DNA of 64,000 nucleotides from DATBVX01 sp963810775 (GCA_963810775.1 CAWEOT010000005.1:489711-553710); one strand, 5' to 3'. Counted from the first letter of the stretch, positions 48,577 to 60,103 are shown. A program made the numbers and translations. Notes: a model not told the origin generated them from the sequence alone.

Positions 48577-48607
48577 CCCCAAGTAGGGGTATTGCCAGCC
48601 TTTTTTC

Positions 48608-48919
48608 TCAGTTCAGTTTGATCTGTACATCCACGCCCGCCGGGAGCTCCAGCTTCATGAGGGCATCCACGGTTTTGTCCGTGGGGTTCAGGATGTCCAT
48701 CAGGCGCTTGTGGGTCCGAATCTCGTACTGGTCGCGCGCATCCTTGTCGGCGTGCGGCGAGATCAGCACCGTAAAGCGCTCCATCTTGGTAGGCAGCGGC
48801 ACCGGACCACGGACCGTGGCGCCCGTGCGCTTGGCCGTCTCGACGATCTCGCGTGCCGAATTGTCGATCAGCCTGTGGTCGAAGGCCTTCAGGCGGATAC
48901 GGATGTTCTGGTTAGCCAT
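48608..48919 (-). CDS. rpsJ: ribosomal protein S10
   Basis: A 103-residue S10/NusE (MANQNIRIRLKAFDHRLID; PLPTKMERFTVLISPHADKDAR in part). It serves in the 30S subunit and in transcription antitermination. It follows tuf by 35 bp and is separated from rplC by a promoter-bearing gap. Confidence 0.97.
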   Translation of the reverse strand: MANQNIRIRLKAFDHRLIDNSAREIVETAKRTGATVRGPVPLPTKMERFTVLISPHADKDARDQYEIRTHKRLMDILNPTDKTVDALMKLELPAGVDVQIKLN

Positions 48920-48954
48920 GTAATGTCTGTCCTGGATCGAGCTTTCGACACGCG

Positions 48955-50145
<1,191 letters not shown>

Positions 50146-50178
50146 GACAAAATTCCTCGGGTGTCTGGGTGATCGTTA

Positions 50179-52272
50179 TCAGGAGGCTTTCTTCATCACC
50201 GCTTCGGCGACGTTGTTCGGCACTTCGATGTACTTGGCGAATTCCATGGTGAAAGTCGCGCGCCCCTGGCTCATCGAGCGCACCGAGGTGGCGTAGCCAA
50301 ACATCTCGGCGAGCGGCACTTCAGCCGTGATCACCTTGCCGGACGGTGACTCGTCCATACCCATGATCTGGCCGCGGCGCCGATTCAGGTCACCAATGAT
50401 GTCGCCGTAGTAGTCCTCGGGTGTCACCACCTCGACCTTCATGATCGGTTCGAGCAGGACGGGCTTTGCCTTGCGGAAGCCTTCCTTGAAGCCGATGGAG
50501 CCCGCGATCTTGAACGCCATTTCGCTCGAATCGACATCGTGATACGAGCCGTCCGTAATCGTGACCTTGATGTCGACCACCGGATAGCCGGCGATGACAC
50601 CTGTCTCCATTGCTTCCTTGATGCCCTTGTCTACCGCCGGGATGTACTCGCGCGGCACAGCACCGCCGACGATGCCGTTGACGAACTCATAACCGCCACC
50701 CGCAGGCTTGGGCTCGAGCTTCAGCCATACGTGGCCATACTGTCCGCGGCCACCCGACTGACGCACGAACTTGCCTTCCTGCTCGACCGTGGCGCGAATC
50801 GTTTCGCGATACGCGACCTGCGGCTTGCCAACGTTCGCCTCGACTTTGAATTCGCGCTTCATGCGATCAACAATAATTTCGAGGTGCAGCTCGCCCATGC
50901 CGGCGATGATCGTCTGGCCTGACTCCTGATCGGTGCTGACGCGAAACGACGGATCCTCTTTCGCAAGACGTTGCAACGCGACACCCATCTTTTCCTGGTC
51001 GGCCTTGGTCTTCGGCTCGACCGCGACCGAGATCACCGGCTCCGGGAAGTCCATCTTCTCGAGCGTGACGACGTTTTCGGGATCGCACAGCGTGTCGCCG
51101 GTCGTTACGTCTTTGAGACCGACCGCCGCCGCGATATCGCCCGCGCGCACCTCCTTGATCTCGGTGCGTTCCGCGGCATGCATCTGCAGCAGGCGACCGA
51201 TGCGCTCCTTGCGATCCTTGATCGGATTGAAGACGCCATCGCCTGAATTCAGCGTGCCGGAATAGACGCGGAAGAACGTCAGGTTGCCGACGAACGGGTC
51301 GTTGAGAATCTTGAAGGCCAGCGCCGCAAAAGGCTCATCGTCTTCCGGTTTGCGGACGGCTTCGGTACCGTCTTCGAGCATGCCCTTGGTCGGCGGCATG
51401 TCGATGGGCGAGGGCATGAACTCGATGATGGCATCGAGCATCGCCTGCACACCCTTGTTCTTGAACGCCGAGCCACACATCGTCAGGCAGATCTCGTTCC
51501 TGAGCGTGCGCTCGCGCAAGCCCTTGCGAATTTCCTCTTCGGTGAGATCGCTGGCTTCGAGAAACTTCTCGAGCAGCTGCTCGTTGCCTTCGGCGGCAGC
51601 TTCGACCAGCTTGGCGCGATACTCATCGCACTGCGCCTTCATGTCCGCAGGAATATCGCGGTATTCAAAGCGCATGCCCTGGGTTTCCTCGTCCCAGTAG
51701 ATCGACTTCATGCGAATGAGGTCGACGATGCCTTCAAACTTGTCCTCAGCCCCGATCGGCAGCTGGATCGCGATCGGGTTGCCGCGCAGCCGTTCCTTGA
51801 TCTGCTGCAAGCAGCGCAGGAAGTCGGCGCCGGCGCGGTCCATCTTGTTGACGAACGCAATGCGCGGCACGCGGTACTTGTTCATCTGCCGCCACACCGT
51901 TTCGGACTGTGGCTGCACGCCGCTCACGGCACAGAATACCGCCACCGCACTGTCGAGGACGCGCAGGCTGCGCTCGACCTCGATCGTGAAGTCGACGTGT
52001 CCGGGCGTATCGATGATGTTGATGCGGTGTTCCGGGAAGTGGTTGTCCATGCCCTTCCAGAAGCAGGTCGTCGCCGCGGCGGTAATCGTAATGCCGCGCT
52101 CCTGTTCCTGTTCCATGTAATCCATGACGGCAGCGCCGTCGTGCACCTCGCCCATCTTGTGCGAGACGCCGGTGTAAAACAGGATGCGCTCGGTCGTAGT
52201 GGTCTTGCCGGCGTCGATGTGTGCCGAGATACCGATGTTCCGGTAGTGCTCGATGGGTGTCGTACGTGCCAC
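50179..52272 (-). CDS. fusA: elongation factor G
   Basis: A 697-residue translocase GTPase: AHIDAGKTTTTERILFYTG (G1), DTPGHVDFTIEVERSLR (G3), NKMDRAGAD (G4) and domains II-V to the C terminus. The start is GTG 52272 (VARTTPIEHYRNIG), with AAGGA eight bases upstream. Upstream in-frame sequence belongs to the gap. It lies in the str operon. Confidence 0.97.
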   Translation of the reverse strand: MARTTPIEHYRNIGISAHIDAGKTTTTERILFYTGVSHKMGEVHDGAAVMDYMEQEQERGITITAAATTCFWKGMDNHFPEHRINIIDTPGHVDFTIEVERSLRVLDSAVAVFCAVSGVQPQSETVWRQMNKYRVPRIAFVNKMDRAGADFLRCLQQIKERLRGNPIAIQLPIGAEDKFEGIVDLIRMKSIYWDEETQGMRFEYRDIPADMKAQCDEYRAKLVEAAAEGNEQLLEKFLEASDLTEEEIRKGLRERTLRNEICLTMCGSAFKNKGVQAMLDAIIEFMPSPIDMPPTKGMLEDGTEAVRKPEDDEPFAALAFKILNDPFVGNLTFFRVYSGTLNSGDGVFNPIKDRKERIGRLLQMHAAERTEIKEVRAGDIAAAVGLKDVTTGDTLCDPENVVTLEKMDFPEPVISVAVEPKTKADQEKMGVALQRLAKEDPSFRVSTDQESGQTIIAGMGELHLEIIVDRMKREFKVEANVGKPQVAYRETIRATVEQEGKFVRQSGGRGQYGHVWLKLEPKPAGGGYEFVNGIVGGAVPREYIPAVDKGIKEAMETGVIAGYPVVDIKVTITDGSYHDVDSSEMAFKIAGSIGFKEGFRKAKPVLLEPIMKVEVVTPEDYYGDIIGDLNRRRGQIMGMDESPSGKVITAEVPLAEMFGYATSVRSMSQGRATFTMEFAKYIEVPNNVAEAVMKKAS

Positions 52273-52300
52273 GATCGAATTCCTTGGTGCGCCTCGATGG

Positions 52301-52780
52301 CTACCAGCGGTAGTGCGCGAACGCCTTGTTCGCTTCGGCCATGCGGTGCGTGTCTTCACGCTTGCGGACTGCGTTGCCGCGGTTCTCGGCGGCATCCATC
52401 AGTTCGTGCGCGAGGCGATGCGCCATCGATTTCTCGCTGCGGTCGCGCGCGGCCTCGATCATCCAGCGCATGGCCAATGTCTGGCGGCGGCTGGAACGCA
52501 CTTCCACCGGCACCTGATAAGTAGCGCCGCCGACGCGGCGTGACTTCACTTCCACCACCGGCTTCACGTTCTCGAGCGCCTGCTGCAGCAGCAGGATCGC
52601 CTGGTCACCGGGCTTGCCGGTCTTTTCAGTAATGCGATCGAGCGCGCCGTAGAGGATCTGCTCCGCTGCGGATTTCTTGCCGCGCTTCATGACCACGTTC
52701 ATGAATTTCGCGAGCATTTCGCTGTTGAACTTCGGGTCCGGGAGAATGCTGCGGACCGGGGCTTGTGCGCGTCTGGACAT
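52301..52780 (-). CDS. rpsG: ribosomal protein S7
   Basis: A 159-residue S7 (MSRRAQAPVRSILPDPKFNS; NKAFAHYRW at the end). It binds the 3' domain of 16S rRNA and is the usual str-operon autoregulator. Confidence 0.97.
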   Translation of the reverse strand: MSRRAQAPVRSILPDPKFNSEMLAKFMNVVMKRGKKSAAEQILYGALDRITEKTGKPGDQAILLLQQALENVKPVVEVKSRRVGGATYQVPVEVRSSRRQTLAMRWMIEAARDRSEKSMAHRLAHELMDAAENRGNAVRKREDTHRMAEANKAFAHYRW

Positions 52781-52792
52781 GATCGTTCTCGG

Positions 52793-53167
52793 TTATTTCT
52801 TGGGCCGCTTGGCGCCGTACTTGGAACGTCCCTGCTTGCGGTCGGTAACTCCGGCGCAATCGAGCGTGCCGCGGATAGTGTGATAGCGAACGCCCGGCAG
52901 GTCCTTCACGCGGCCACCGCGGATCATGACCACCGAGTGTTCCTGCAGATTGTGTCCCTCACCGCCGATATAGCTCGTGACTTCGTAGCCGTTCGTGAGC
53001 CGGACGCGACAGACCTTGCGCAGCGCTGAGTTCGGCTTCTTCGGAGTCGTGGTGTACACGCGCGTGCACACGCCGCGCTTCTGCGGGCTTGCCCCGAGCG
53101 CGGGAACCTTGCTCTTATAGGTGGCCGACAGCCGCGGCTTGCGGATCAATTGTGTGGTCGTCGCCAT
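52793..53167 (-). CDS. rpsL: ribosomal protein S12
   Basis: A 124-residue S12. The decoding-site segments TTTPKKPNSALRKV and RGGRVKDLPGVRYH are wild type at the lysines linked to streptomycin resistance and at the Asp modified by RimO. First gene of the str operon. Confidence 0.97.
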   Translation of the reverse strand: MATTTQLIRKPRLSATYKSKVPALGASPQKRGVCTRVYTTTPKKPNSALRKVCRVRLTNGYEVTSYIGGEGHNLQEHSVVMIRGGRVKDLPGVRYHTIRGTLDCAGVTDRKQGRSKYGAKRPKK

Positions 53168-53188
53168 GTTTTTCCTGCGTGAGAAGAA

Positions 53189-53213
53189 CCGGGCCGCCTT
53201 TCAGGCGGCCCGG
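53189..53213 (-). promoter_or_regulatory. hairpin in the str-operon leader
   Basis: A perfect 10-bp stem (CCGGGCCGCC / GGCGGCCCGG) with a 5-base loop lies about 21 bp before the rpsL ATG and is followed on the minus strand by TTCTTCTC. It could act as an attenuator or as a regulatory leader structure. A second, weaker GGCCC/GGGCC pairing lies upstream at about 53231-53252. Confidence 0.55.
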
Positions 53214-53268
53214 TCGTGGATTCGGTTTTTGGGCCCGGCGGAAATGGGCCGGGAAGCAAAGGCCGCGG

Positions 53269-53297
53269 ATTTTAGAAGCGGTTCAAGGACCTGTCAA
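53269..53297 (-). promoter_or_regulatory. str-operon promoter
   Basis: Minus-strand TTGACA (53292-53297, perfect -35), exactly 17 bases, then TAAAAT (53269-53274), followed by a GC-rich discriminator. It lies about 100 bp upstream of rpsL and drives rpsL-rpsG-fusA-tuf-rpsJ. Confidence 0.85.
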
Positions 53298-53447
53298 CCG
53301 GAATGATGCGCTGCAAGATCCTGTCCGACATAGGCTTTTGAGCTCGTTTCCCGGGCGCGGAAGCCTGTCCACTCTTTCCAGATAGATCAACCTGCACGCA
53401 TCCAGTAGGGTACCGCGACCCTCACCCGCCTGCGGAGCCTCCACTCT

Positions 53448-54806
53448 ATGAGATCGCTGCTCGAAAATGCGGCGCAGCGCGCCATACGTTACCTCGAAGG
53501 CATCCCGGAGCGGGCCGTTGCCCCGTCCGCCTCGGGAATTGCGGGCCTGGCCGAACTCACCGGCGCACTGCCGGCGGTCTCGACCGCGCCGGAACAGGTT
53601 ATCCAGTTGCTGGACCAGCACATTCCCGCCGCCACGATGGCGATGTCGGGACCGCGCTTTTTCGGTTTTGTCTTCGGCGGAGCTCTTCCAGTGACCGTGG
53701 CGGCCAACTGGCTGGCGGCGGCATGGGACCAGAACGCGGGGCTCTTTTTCTCTACGCCCGGAGTCGCTCGGCTGGAGGAGATTGCGCTGCGGTGGATGAT
53801 CGAGCTGTTCGACTTCCCTCCCCAGACGGGCGCGGGTTTCGTTACCGGCGCGACCATGGCAAATCTCAGCGCCCTCGCAGCCGCGCGCCATCGTCTTTAC
53901 GAACGTGCCGATTGGAACGTAGAAGCAGATGGCCTGATCGGCGCCCCGCCAATCACGGTGGTCGCCGGAGACGAAGCGCATCCGACACTGCTCAAGTCGC
54001 TCGGCCTTCTGGGCCTCGGTCGCAGCCGCGTGACACGCGTGCCGGTGGACGCTCAGGGGCGGATGCGCGCCGATCGCTTTCCGAGCGTCGATGCGCGCAC
54101 CATCGTCTGCTTGCAGGCTGGGAACGTGAACACAGGATCCTTCGATCCGCTCGCTGAGCTTTGCGCGCGTGCACACGATGGCGGAGCCTGGGTTCACGTC
54201 GATGGCGCATTCGGCTTGTGGGCCAAGGCATCCCCGGCACTCGCCCATCTCGCGGCCGGTATCGAGCTCGCGGATTCCTGGGCAACCGACGCGCACAAGT
54301 GGCTGAACGTGCCCGCGGATTCCGGTATCGCTTTCTCGCGCGATGCGGCTGCGCTCCGCGCCGCCATGTCAGTGAGCGCCGAGTATCTTCCCAAGGACAG
54401 CGTCAATCGCGATCCGAGCGAGTTCACCCCGGAGCTGTCGCGACGTGCGCGCGGTGTAGAGGTGTGGGCCGCCTTGCGTTGCCTGGGGCGTGCAGGGCTC
54501 GCGGAATTGTTCGAGCGCAACTGCCGCGGTGCGCGGCTGTTCGCGCAACGCCTGTCGGCGGCGGGATACCGGATCCTCAACGACGTGGTTCTGAACCAGG
54601 TGCTCGTGTCCTTCGGAGCTCCCGAAATGACTCAGCGTGTGATCCAGGGAATCCAGCAGGACGGCACGTGCTGGTGCGGCGGCACCGTGTGGCAGAAGCA
54701 GACCGCGATGCGCATCAGCATCTGCTCATGGGCGACGACCGACGAAGATGTCGAAAAGAGCGCCGCAGCGATGATCCGCATCGCGCGACAATGTGGAGCG
54801 GCCTAG
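53448..54806 (+). CDS. group II PLP-dependent decarboxylase
   Basis: A 452-residue pyridoxal-phosphate enzyme of the aromatic-L-amino-acid/glutamate decarboxylase group. Visible features are the cofactor Lys in TDAHKWLN (K284), the Asp-Gly-Ala in HVDGAFGLW, the early MSGPRFFGFVFGG segment and TGATMANLSAL near residue 135. Substrate (aromatic amino acid, diaminobutyrate or other) cannot be decided. It is divergent from rpsL and not part of the ribosomal cluster; its presence here is unusual. Confidence 0.82.
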   Translation: MRSLLENAAQRAIRYLEGIPERAVAPSASGIAGLAELTGALPAVSTAPEQVIQLLDQHIPAATMAMSGPRFFGFVFGGALPVTVAANWLAAAWDQNAGLFFSTPGVARLEEIALRWMIELFDFPPQTGAGFVTGATMANLSALAAARHRLYERADWNVEADGLIGAPPITVVAGDEAHPTLLKSLGLLGLGRSRVTRVPVDAQGRMRADRFPSVDARTIVCLQAGNVNTGSFDPLAELCARAHDGGAWVHVDGAFGLWAKASPALAHLAAGIELADSWATDAHKWLNVPADSGIAFSRDAAALRAAMSVSAEYLPKDSVNRDPSEFTPELSRRARGVEVWAALRCLGRAGLAELFERNCRGARLFAQRLSAAGYRILNDVVLNQVLVSFGAPEMTQRVIQGIQQDGTCWCGGTVWQKQTAMRISICSWATTDEDVEKSAAAMIRIARQCGAA

Positions 54807-54819
54807 TCGCGCCCCGCGA

Positions 54820-55677
54820 TCAGTCCAGGTACGCCGGGAATTTCGGCAGCGACCGGAAATCGTCCGGATCGTGCTGCACGATGAAGCGCGCCTTGGTGTT
54901 GCGCACGATCGTTTCGATGCGGTTGATCGACGCGAGCGTGTCAGCACGGCTCACGTTGAACCCGGGTACTCGGGTGAACTCGCGATTGGCGCGCGTGTGA
55001 TAGAGATCGCCCGACAGGATCACCCGGCCTGCCTTCTGCAGCATCACCTCCAGCACCTGGTGGCCCGGGGTATGTCCGGGCGCCCTGAGAATCCGTACGC
55101 TCCCGTCGCCGAAGACATCGTAGTCGCCATCGATCATCTGGGTCTTGGCATCCTTGTAGGCGCTGAAGCTCTCAGGCACCACGCCCCCCGGCGTCGGGTC
55201 CGCGGTCGCCCAGCTCAACTCGTTCCTGTTGATGATCCAGGTCGAAGCGCCGAATGCATTGGCATTGCCTGTGTGATCGAGATGAAAGTGCGAAAAAGCG
55301 ATGAAGGTGACATCCGCCGGCGCGAGGCCAATGGCCTTGAGCTGATCGGTCAGCGTCGTGGTCACCGTAAAGCGCATCCCGTTGAAATCCGCACCATCCT
55401 TGTTTTCAGCAATCTTGTCGCCGACGCCGGTATCCCACAGCAAGCTGCCCTTGGGGTGGCGAATCAGAAAGCAGGGTACGGCGAGTGCACCGGTCTTGCC
55501 GTCGTACTCGCCGGTATCGGAAAACATGCCCATGTCCTTGAACTCGGCATGGCCGCAGTCGAGCGCGTACAGCCTCACCTCTGATGTTGCGTTCGCGGAA
55601 AATGCAATCGCCGTCAGTGCACAGAGAACGAGGAGTTGCGAAGAGCCGATGACGCGCAACAGAAAGCGGGACGACAT
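54820..55677 (-). CDS. exported MBL-fold hydrolase, AHL-lactonase-like
   Basis: A 285-residue protein with a signal peptide (first about 30 residues, ending FSANA) and a metallo-beta-lactamase fold. The zinc motif HFHLDH is at residues 130-135, further ligands are in PGHTPGH and LSGDLYH, and HDPDD lies near the C terminus. The closest style is the N-acyl-homoserine-lactonase-like subgroup, but the secretion signal and unknown substrate leave the function open. It converges on the PLP decarboxylase with 13 bp between stops. Confidence 0.8.
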   Translation of the reverse strand: MSSRFLLRVIGSSQLLVLCALTAIAFSANATSEVRLYALDCGHAEFKDMGMFSDTGEYDGKTGALAVPCFLIRHPKGSLLWDTGVGDKIAENKDGADFNGMRFTVTTTLTDQLKAIGLAPADVTFIAFSHFHLDHTGNANAFGASTWIINRNELSWATADPTPGGVVPESFSAYKDAKTQMIDGDYDVFGDGSVRILRAPGHTPGHQVLEVMLQKAGRVILSGDLYHTRANREFTRVPGFNVSRADTLASINRIETIVRNTKARFIVQHDPDDFRSLPKFPAYLD

Positions 55678-55800
55678 GAGCGTCTCCTTGCGTTGACCTG
55701 GTCGGATGTCGCGGACCAGCGCTTGGACAGGGCACGTCGAGAGCTGTTCCCGCGCAACCGTGACGGAAGAGAGGGTCGTGCGATCACGTCCCTTGGTAAG

Positions 55801-55880
55801 CCCAGCCCGCACATCCGTGTGCGGGCGTTCGTCCGGAGCAAGTGCACGTCAAGTGCATTCGCTCAAGCACCGTCCTCACC
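55801..55880 (-). repeat. two-hairpin repeat, copy B (after rpoC)
   Basis: Element starting at the rpoC stop on the minus strand. It has one hairpin at 55836-55864 (12-base arms, loop of 5, a few mismatches or wobble pairs) and one at 55805-55826 (8-bp perfect stem, loop ATCCGT on the plus strand). It has the same order and position relative to the stop codon as copy A at 37921-38000. Confidence 0.8.
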
Positions 55881-58800
55881 CAGCGTGAGCTTCTGCGTCG
55901 TCGCTGACGCCCGCACCCGATTCTTCCATCTCCGGCAGTCCGCCGCCGACGTCCATGAAGCTGCGCCGCGCGACGTCCTCCGGCTTGCGGCGCCGGCGCG
56001 CGTGATAAGCGAAGCCGGTTCCTGCCGGAATCAGACGACCGACGATGACGTTCTCCTTGAGACCGCGCAGATCATCCTTCAGGCCGCGCACTGCCGCCTC
56101 GGTGAGGACGCGTGTCGTCTCCTGGAACGATGCAGCCGAGATGAACGACTCGGTTGCAAGTGACGCCTTGGTGATGCCGAGCAGCACGGGCTCGAAGATC
56201 GCGACCGACTTGCCATCCACCTTGGCGCGCTCGTTGATGTCGAGACCACGCGAACGATCAAGCTGCTCACCGCGGAGCAGCCCGGTTTCGCCCGAGCCTT
56301 CGACCTCAACCTTGCGCAGCATCTGGCGGATGATCACTTCGATGTGTTTGTCGTTGATCTTCACACCCTGCAGGCGATAGACGTCCTGGATCTCGCGCAC
56401 CAGGTAGTTCGCGAGTGCTTCCACGCCCTGCAGCCGCAGGATGTCGTGCGGGTTGGGCTCACCGTCGGCGATCACCTCACCTTTCTCCACCTGTTCGCCT
56501 TCGAATACGTTCAGGTGGCGCCACTTCGGAATCAGCTCCTCGTACTTCTCGCCATCCTCATGCGTGATGACCAGCCGGCGCTTGCCCTTGGTCTCTTTGC
56601 CGAAGCTCACCGTGCCGGTGCGCTCGGCGAGAATCGCCGCATCCTTGGGCTTGCGCGCCTCGAAGAGATCCGCAACGCGTGGCAGACCGCCCGTAATATC
56701 GCGAGTCTTCGAAGACTCCTGCGGAATGCGCGCGATGACGTCGCCTCCCGTGACCTTGGCACCGTCTTCCAGGCTCACGATCGCGCCGGGCGGCAGTGCG
56801 TAGACCGCTGGAATGTCGGTATTCGCAAAGGTGATTTCCTTGCCCTTGGAGTTGACCAGTCTCACCACCGGGCGCATGTCCTTACCGGCCGAGCCGCGCT
56901 GCTTCGGATCGCTCACCACGATGCTGGACAGGCCGGTGATCTCGTCCACCTGCGCGTTAACCGTAATTCCGTCCACGAAGTCCTGGAACTTGATGAAGCC
57001 CGCAACTTCCGTGACCACCGGGTGAGTGTGCGGATCCCAGGTCGCCACGACCTGGCCCGAAGTCACCTGGTCGCCTTCATTGACACTGATCATCGCCCCA
57101 TAAGGAATCTTGTAACGCTCACGCTCGCGACCGAACTCATCCACGATGCCGAGTTCGCCCGAGCGCGAGACCGCGACCAGGTGGCCCTTTTCGTGGTGCA
57201 CCGTCTTGATGTTGTGGAGCCGGACGGTTCCCTTGCCTTTGATCTCGACGCTGTTGGCCGCCGCTGCCCGCGAAGCCGCGCCACCGATGTGGAACGTGCG
57301 CATCGTGAGCTGTGTTCCGGGCTCACCGATCGACTGGGCTGCGATGACGCCTACCGCCTCACCAATGTTGATGCGCCGGCCGCGGGCCAGATCGCGCCCG
57401 TAGCATTGGGAGCAGACGCCGTACCGCGTCGCGCAGGTGATCGGTGAACGCACCATCAACTGATCGACACCCATCTGCTCGAGCTTTCGCACCCAGCCCT
57501 CATCGAGCAGCGTGCCCGCTTCGACGATGACCTCTTCACTGCCCGGTGCCTTGACTTCTTCGGCCACCACCCGGCCGAGCACGCGCTCACCGAGTCCTTC
57601 GACGACATCACCGCCTTCAACCATCGGTGTCATCATCAGGCCGTTGTTCGTACCGCAATCGATTTCCGTGACGACCAGATCCTGTGCGACGTCGACCAGT
57701 CGGCGCGTCAGGTATCCGGAATTGGCGGTCTTGAGCGCCGTATCCGCGAGACCCTTGCGTGCGCCGTGGGTGGAAATGAAGTACTGGTTGACGTTCAGTC
57801 CCTCGCGGAAATTCGCCGTGATCGGCGTTTCGATGATCGAACCGTCCGGTTTCGCCATGAGGCCGCGCATGCCGGCGAGCTGGCGGATCTGCGCCGCAGA
57901 GCCTCGCGCGCCGGAGTCGGCCATCATGAAGATGGAGTTGAAGGATTTCTGGTTCACCTTGCGGCCGCGGACATCCGTGGCCTCTTCGGTGCTCAGCTTC
58001 TCCATCATCGCTTTCGCGACCTGGTCATTGGTACGCGACCAGATATCGACCACCTTGTTGTAGCGTTCGCCGCTGGTCACCAGGCCCGAAGCGTACTGAT
58101 CCTGGATCTCCTTCACCTCATGCTCAGCCGCCGCGAGGATCCGGGTCTTCTGCAGCGGCACCACCATGTCGTCCACACCGATCGACACACCGGCGCGCGT
58201 CGCGTAGTGGAAGCCCGTGTACATGAGCTGGTCGGCGAATACGACGGTCTCTTTCAGACCGAGCGTGCGATAGCAGGCGTTGATGATCGCCGAGATCGCC
58301 TTCTTGGTCATGTCCTGGTTGATGAGATCGAAGGACAGGCCCGCCGGCAGAATCTCGAACAGCAGCGCACGGCCGACGGTCGTCGACACGACGCGCCTGT
58401 TGTTACGCAGCTCGCCTTCCGCTTCCGGATCCGGCAGCCGCTCCGTCAGTCGCACCTTGACGCGTGCCTGCAGGTCGGCGTTACGCGTCTCGTACGCTCG
58501 ATGCGCTTCTTGCACATCGGTGAAGAACGAGCCTTCACCACGTGCGCCGACGCGCTCGCGCGTCATGTAGTACAGACCGAGCACCACGTCCTGCGACGGA
58601 ACGATGATCGGATCACCGTTCGCGGGCGAGAGGATGTTGTTCGACGACATCATCAACGCACGCGCTTCAAGCTGTGCCTCGAGTGACAACGGCACGTGCA
58701 CCGCCATCTGGTCGCCGTCGAAGTCAGCGTTGAACGCCGTGCACACCAGCGGATGCAGCTGGATGGCCTTGCCTTCGATCAGCACCGGCTCGAACGCCTG

Positions 58801-60103
58801 GATGCCGAGTCGGTGCAGGGTCGGTGCGCGGTTCAGCAGCACCGGATGCTCGCGGATCACCTCTTCGAGGATGTCCCATACCTCGGGTCCCTCGCGCTCG
58901 ACCAGGCGCTTGGCTGCCTTGATGGTCGAAGCTTCCCCGCGCAATTGCAGCTTGGAGAAGATGAACGGCTTGAACAGCTCCAGCGCCATCTTCTTCGGCA
59001 GGCCGCACTGGTGCAGACGCAGCGTTGGTCCGACCACGATGACCGACCGGCCAGAGTAATCGACACGCTTGCCGAGCAGGTTCTGACGGAACCGGCCCTG
59101 CTTGCCCTTGATCATGTCGGCGAGCGACTTGAGCGGACGCTTGTTGGTGCCGGTGATCGCACGGCCGCGACGGCCGTTGTCGAGCAACGCATCGACCGCT
59201 TCCTGCAGCATGCGCTTCTCGTTGCGCACGATGATGTCGGGCGCATTGAGCTCGAGCAGCCGGCGCAGGCGGTTGTTGCGGTTGATGACGCGCCGGTACA
59301 GGTCGTTGAGATCCGAGGTCGCAAAACGACCGCCGTCGAGCGGCACCAGCGGCCTGCAGATCGGGCGGCAGCACCGGCAGCACGGTCAATACCATCCACT
59401 CGGGCTTGTTGCCCGACTCGATAAAGGACTCGAGCAGCTTCAGTCGCTTCGACAGCCGCTTGATCTTGGTCTCCGAGCTCGTCGCAGCCATGTCTTCGCG
59501 AACCTTCGCAGTCTCGGCGGCGAGGTCCAGCGTGCGCAGGAGCTCGTAGACAGCTTCCGCGCCCATGCGTGCATCGAACTCATCGCCATGCTCCTCGATC
59601 GCCTCGAGATACATCTCGTCGGTGAGGAGCTGGCCGCGCGACAGCGAAGTCATACCTGGGTCGATGACGACGAAGGCTTCGAAGTAGAGCACCCGCTCGA
59701 TCTCGCGCAGCGTCATGTCCAGCATCAGGCCGATGCGCGACGGGAGTGATTTCAGGAACCAGATGTGCGCGACCGGGCTCGCGAGCTCGATGTGTCCCAT
59801 ACGCTCGCGACGCACCTTGGACTGCGTCACTTCGACGCCACACTTTTCGCACACCACGCCGCGGTGCTTGAGGCGCTTGTACTTGCCGCACAGGCACTCG
59901 TAGTCCTTCACCGGACCGAAGATCTTGGCGCAGAACAGGCCGTCCCGCTCCGGCTTGAAGGTGCGGTAGTTGATGGTCTCCGGCTTCTTGACCTCGCCGT
60001 AAGACCACGAACGCACCAGGTCGGGCGAAGCCAGGCCGATGCGGATCGAATCGAAGTTCTCGATCGGCGTCTGCTGCTTGAACAGTTTCAGTAGATCTTT
60101 CAT
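55876..60103 (-). CDS. rpoC: RNA polymerase beta' subunit, frame broken once
   Basis: Catalytic subunit of RNA polymerase. The first frame (60103 to about 59355) carries the N-terminal zinc motif CLCGKYKRLKHRGVVCEKC and ends its true sequence at VLPVLPPDL. The second frame (about 59350 to 55876) resumes at VPLDGGRFATSDLNDLYRR and has the active-site NADFDGD and the second zinc site CATRYGVCSQCYGRDLARG in part. The span is 4228 bases, one over a multiple of three, so one base is extra at about 59352-59357. Joined length is about 1409 residues, normal. The gene is essential, so the break is almost certainly a sequence error. Confidence 0.95.

Noticed and set aside
48575..48600. Hairpin downstream of rpsJ considered as a rho-independent terminator.
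   Set aside because: The stem is short and no U-run follows. It overlaps the -35 region of the rplC promoter.
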